Source of the DNA: Zerene cesonia
Lineage: Eukaryota > Arthropoda > Insecta > Lepidoptera > Pieridae
DNA: 64,000 nucleotides
Assembly: GCF_012273895.1 (NCBI RefSeq)
Contig: NW_024045135.1
Coordinates: forward strand, 1,860,001 to 1,924,000
Reading direction: 5' to 3'
Part shown: positions 59,321 through 64,000 of the stretch, piece by piece
Layout of the letters: every line of letters begins with the position of its first letter
Numbering within the stretch: the first letter of the stretch is position 1
The notes under the pieces: generated by a model
The model's database searches: none
The model's input: only the letters and a program-made list of their open reading frames with translations
What the model was told of the DNA's origin: nothing
Position numbers and translations under genes: made by a program

Positions 59321-59943
59321 AAAATCTTCGCCCGTAAAACCGACTTTACAGGTAACCATTTTTTTTTTATAACTAACATGGCATAATGAGCATGAATAAA
59401 AAGTGATTGGTTTTGCTCACATGATTATATGATCTTAGAAACATATTTAGTTTCGAATTGTATATAAATTATTAATTTATTTTAGCAGATTAGGGAATGC
59501 CATTTGCACCATACTAACTCACTTAATCGTCACTACGCATTGCTTAGAAGCTAGTGCAGTGCAGTTCAATAATTTCAAGAAAATGGTATTCCTACAATTG
59601 TGTACGGACTGCAGAGTCTCATATTCAGTTCACAGACCATTCAAATGATATAAACCCTCTTCGCGCTCCAGTATGTAGACATACGCGTGGTTTCTGAAGC
59701 AGAAATAAAATTTAGTTGTGTCGCAGCAGAGCCAGCCAGGTGGAAGCTTTCGAGGCCGATGAGCGAACAAATTTGTTTTCCAACCAGATACTCCGCGCGG
59801 GGCTGTGTAACTAGCGACTAGCTTGTTTGCATATTACGTTTTATTGCTATTCACGGACATTGCCTAATTTATTCAGAAAAATGGTTGAGAGGTATCTGTC
59901 AGCATTCGGAAAAATACTGAACATACCAGCTGCGGAGAAATAG

Positions 59944-60053
59944 GTCTCCCCGTGACCACGTTAAATAATGTATTGAATAAATAGCGTTTAAAATCAGTAA
60001 AAAACATCACTAAAAAACTTAAAAATTTCTAACACAAGAAAATACAATTTAGT
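59944..60053 (+). mobile_element. MITE family M1, internally deleted copy
   Basis: GTCTCCCCGTGACCACG is followed directly by a diverged right arm (TTGAATAAATAGCGTTTAAA ... AACACAAGAAAATAC). The segment CTCGCTGTAAAG to GTCGGG found in the other two copies is deleted. Orientation is the same as the other copies. Confidence 0.65.
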
Positions 60054-63000
60054 GCAGTCATTACTTTCATATATGTACATACAAATCTATTTTAACAGAC
60101 ATCAAAAAAGTGGAGGTTCTCAATTCAACTGCATTTTTTTTCGGGTGAACGAGGAAAATGAAAACGCGTTATGGTAATCCCAGGGGGGTTTAGTTTTTAG
60201 TTAAAAATAATAATTTAACCAGAATATTATAAGCGGACTCTGAAATTTATGATAGATAAATAACTCTATCATACTTAAGGTCATCATATAGACGCAGCCA
60301 CATGAATAATATGTTGTAAAATATAAATAAAAAAAACACATAGATAATTATTAACCTGTGTTAAACATTTAATGCATAATAAAAGCAACTCATTCACAAC
60401 TCTGTCTGTTTCTGATTGTGTTTCTGTTAAATAAATTCCCGGTTACCAATTTGAAGCACAAAATTAAATGAATATTGATTTCACGAAGTAAACGTAGACG
60501 CGTTTTTAGTGGCTCTGTGAAGTCGAGTCAGCGTTCCCGAGCTGGAATCGAATGGAGTGACGCACTTATAAAAACCGATCGAACGCCAGCGACGGCTATC
60601 GCTTTTCCATTGAACTTTTGTTTGTGTGTTGGTATTATAAGTAAATTAATGATTCTTTAGAAAATGCAACGTTGCTATTTGTTGTTTTTATTCCTTGATG
60701 ATGTATTGTATCGATACTTTATCTTACTTAACGTAATTCCTTTTTACAATTTATAAGATTAAGCATTCATAGATTTGTGCAAAGTTTTATTTTATTTAAT
60801 TCATTATCATTAATAACTTATTTGAGTCTTTTCTACACATAAGGCTATTTAGGGTCTGTTGTTATTATTATATGATTATTATTGACATGACTTACCTCAC
60901 AAAAACTTAAATTATTTATGATGTAGAAAGTAATTTGAATTTAATGTGAATTGTGGATATATATATATATATATAAATTTTTTTTTAATTTAAGCACACA
61001 AAAACAAACACATTTCTTATCTTCTCTCATGTTACACTCTTTCTTTAAGTTATTTTTGCGCACAAGTATAATAACTTATTCTATTTTTCCCTGTTTTGAG
61101 TTGAGTGTTAGATAGATATATCCAACAATATCAGAAACTGATAAGTTTGCCGTTAATTTTGTCAAAGTATGATCGTACGTGGTAAGAGAGTGAACCACTG
61201 TATGGTTCACATTTGGTGGAGAGCCAACCATTCAGATGGTGTGGAAGGTATTTTTTACGGCTAGTAGTCCGGTGTTGGAAATGAGCGGCTGGTACTTAAT
61301 TGATCAGTTCCTCAGACCATTCTTAATACTAAATTGTAAATAAGGCAAAGAGACGCATCTGAATACAGATAAAGATTATCGGCAAGTCTTCATCGATAAT
61401 TTGAGCTGCTACTTAGAAACAACTCGAGATAAAGCGGATAATTCTAGTCGAGTTGCTCATGTGGTAAAGCTACTAGATATTAAAATAATTATATTGAATT
61501 CCTATAGCCAGTTCTACAGCTCCTACAGTTCTGTTTACTTATTTAAAGTTTATTTTCAACTTGCTCATTAATAATGTCGGTATCAAATGTATAATACACC
61601 CGTAAAAGGACAATAAGGCAATAATAAAATACACGCAGTGAATAAAAACGTACATTTTACAATGTTTTATCGCTGCACTGCGTACTGCGGACCTCGTTTA
61701 GAAAAATTAAAGTTTAAAGAGAGAAACAAACATTTATTTGCCCATTGTGCATAGGTTCACCAGCCATTTGTGAGTGAAGAGATATTCACAAATTATAATA
61801 TTTTAGCTAAACCTATCACTTAATTACCTATTATTTTCTGGGTTATTGATCTAAGTAATGATTAATAATAACGTACTGTATTTATTTATTTTACAAATTC
61901 GTCGCACTTAGTGTCAGCTTTCGTTGAGCTATTAGCTTCTTAATTGTCTCGGTTCGAAATTAAACCAAATACTTGGTAAAAATTCTCTCTCCTCATGCAC
62001 TTCAATAACTAGGAGACCCTTAATAAATTTGTATGCTATTTGAATGCATTACAAAACATTAGTTTCCCAAGCAGACAAAACTCAAAGCCAGGAAGAGCCA
62101 TTAGCAAATGGCCAGCAAATTATTGTGGTAAATACAATAGAAAGTATAAAATCACTCATCATTTATTACTACTATAATTTCCATCAGATAATTAGCAATA
62201 ATGCCATCAAGTAGTCGTCGTGTTTATCTCGTTACAACACAAACATTCACAGTCAGAAGAGTTAATGCTTTAAAGAGAATTGCGTATTTGATTAGTTGGT
62301 GACCCCAGCCAGTAACTCGAGTGTTTATCCAGGCTACAGGAGACGGTAGGATTAGTAACTAGACGGAAACCCGAGCGAAGTTACGACTATCGTTCGACGT
62401 CTTAAGTCTCCTACTTATAGGTTGATGACTCCTTGGACGCATTTCATTTTATCGATTTAAACAAATGGTTGGAAATTAGACACACATATTATTCATCGAG
62501 CAATTTTATTAAAATAATTGGATTTCTCATACCCTCCTGCATTTGAGCTTCGTGCTACAGAAATTGAAATTTCATTTATAATTGTAGAGTAATGGAATAT
62601 CTGCGAATCATGATAAATTCATACGATTGCGATTGAAAATATTTTCAGCATTAAATAGGGTTTCACGCAGTTTTTTGATAGTTGCTTTATTGAATTAATT
62701 ATTTAAGGAAAAGACAGGAAGGTTATTTATTTGAAATGATTCGATTCGTATATAAAACCTTCTGATGATATTTTTAAAAGATATGTCTATATTTAGAAAT
62801 TGTTATATGTTTCTAAATTGGTTAAGGGTTTTTAGCATACCATACTCAAAAAAAATCTAATCTCTATATATCATCTACGAGTAGTTTCATTACATGAATA
62901 AAATTAATTTTTAATTTAGAATTTTGTATTTAAATATAATAAAAAAATATTTTTGTATACATTTAAAAATAATTTAAGTGTTCCAGCACATCCGCTCGCT

Positions 63001-64000
63001 GCTCAGCCCTAATGCGTGTAAACATAATGACTGATAATAACACAGCAAAAGCTCGATCGAAACGATTCACTTTGAGTTGCGTCAATCCGATGAAATGAAT
63101 TCCACATTCATAGCTACCATTCGTAAATATTAAAAATGATTATGCGTTCAATTTCCTCAAAGTTTCAATAATTGTTTGTGCAAATTTAATATGTGCGCTC
63201 AATAATTGAATATAATTGTGTTTGATATTCGTATTTTCAATAAATTATATTTTCATATCAATTATTGAAAATGTGATTGCAACTTAAACTAATTGTGTTG
63301 AGCTGGATGAGTGGAAAAATGTAACATTTATGTATATGTGACAAATTAATTATATTATATGACCAAGTGCCACAGGCTGTCGCGAAAATCAGTATGCTAT
63401 TTGTCCTATACTCCAGAGAAGGATATGGATTTTAACCTTTTAATCGACTTTCAAAACACCAAGAGGTTCTACGTTCATCTATATGCATTTTTGTGACTGT
63501 ATAATTTATTTATTTTCACCGCCTTTCTAGAAAATTCAGTCGCCACATATCTACCAATGCACACGAACCATCCAGTACTGGAGACGCCCAAAGCGAGTAT
63601 GCAATACAATTAAAACAACTATTATTGTTTCAAACGGCCATATTAGCGTCACAGTCGCAGCGGCGCTTCCAGGAACATTATCTTAAATGAAAATCCTGCA
63701 TGAGACAACTGCACTGTAAGGCATTATACTCAGCGATACGACGTTTTTAATCAAGTCTAAAAAACGTTGAGTTTTAAATTCTACGTTAGATTTTCCACTG
63801 AAAATAAAAGGCCGGTATCTGCCAGGATATGTATTAAATTAATTTGTTTTGTAGTTGTCAGCATAGTAAGTAGCCACTATTTTTTAAATGAATTCAACGA
63901 TCATACGACCTGACCGATCCGACAATAACATAAGCAATTATGACCGTTACAAGCTACAACAGAAGGAATCAGGCGAAGATTTATGTATGTAAATGTATGT
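60054..64000. other. No gene seen; AT-rich DNA
   Basis: Short frames only. A small hairpin GTGAACCA-CTGTA-TGGTTCAC lies at 61190-61210. Nothing else recognised up to the window end. Confidence 0.55.
60957..60975 (+). repeat. (AT)n microsatellite
   Basis: About nine AT units, followed by a run of T. Confidence 0.9.

Overview
The window looks like a stretch of a moth or butterfly (Lepidoptera) nuclear genome. It is AT-rich, carries no dense open reading frames, and is sprinkled with repeat types characteristic of that order: tRNA-derived SINEs whose 3' tail reads GGAGGCCTGTGTCCCAGCAG and ends in a TGA-type microsatellite; Helitron-like short elements with TC...CTAG ends; poly(A)-tailed LINE 3' ends; and palindromic MITEs. 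There are no bacterial features, operons, rRNAs, convincing functional tRNA genes or CRISPR arrays. Species and chromosome cannot be read from the sequence.

The one gene signal I can support is on the minus strand near the middle. A 57-nt exon (32412-32468) has a 3' splice site, an ATG in good context, a 15-codon hydrophobic start typical of a signal peptide, and a GTAAGT donor. Upstream (higher coordinates) are two GC-rich candidate 5' UTR exons with donors, at about 35228-35345 and 33012-33065, which may be alternative first exons. No confident downstream exon was found in 1-32411, so this half is probably a very long intron of that gene. The region above about 35.4 kb would then be upstream or intergenic DNA. 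The gene's identity is unknown.

Layout: 1-32.4 kb is presumed intron with MITEs, SINEs, Helitron-like copies, LINE fragments, a CGATA-motif cluster at 21.9 kb, several GC-rich unique islands, and a perfect 45-bp tandem duplication at 10.4 kb. 32.4-35.4 kb holds the gene start. 35.4-45.6 kb is repeat-poor upstream DNA with degenerate LINE, Helitron and SINE copies. 45570-46569 is a 1000-N assembly gap. 46.6-55.2 kb carries a striking 12-bp minisatellite organised in 48-bp higher-order units (about 49.54-49.84 kb) and a cluster of four same-orientation LINE 3' ends. 55.2-64 kb is mostly plain AT-rich DNA with a short TIR element at 59.0-59.3 kb.

I did not find a convincing undescribed biological system. 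The most worthwhile leads are the signal-peptide gene start with alternative first exons, the nested minisatellite with a nearby inverted copy, the extreme 5'-truncated retroposon with a target-site duplication, and the clusters of GCTACG/CGTAGC and CGATA motifs.
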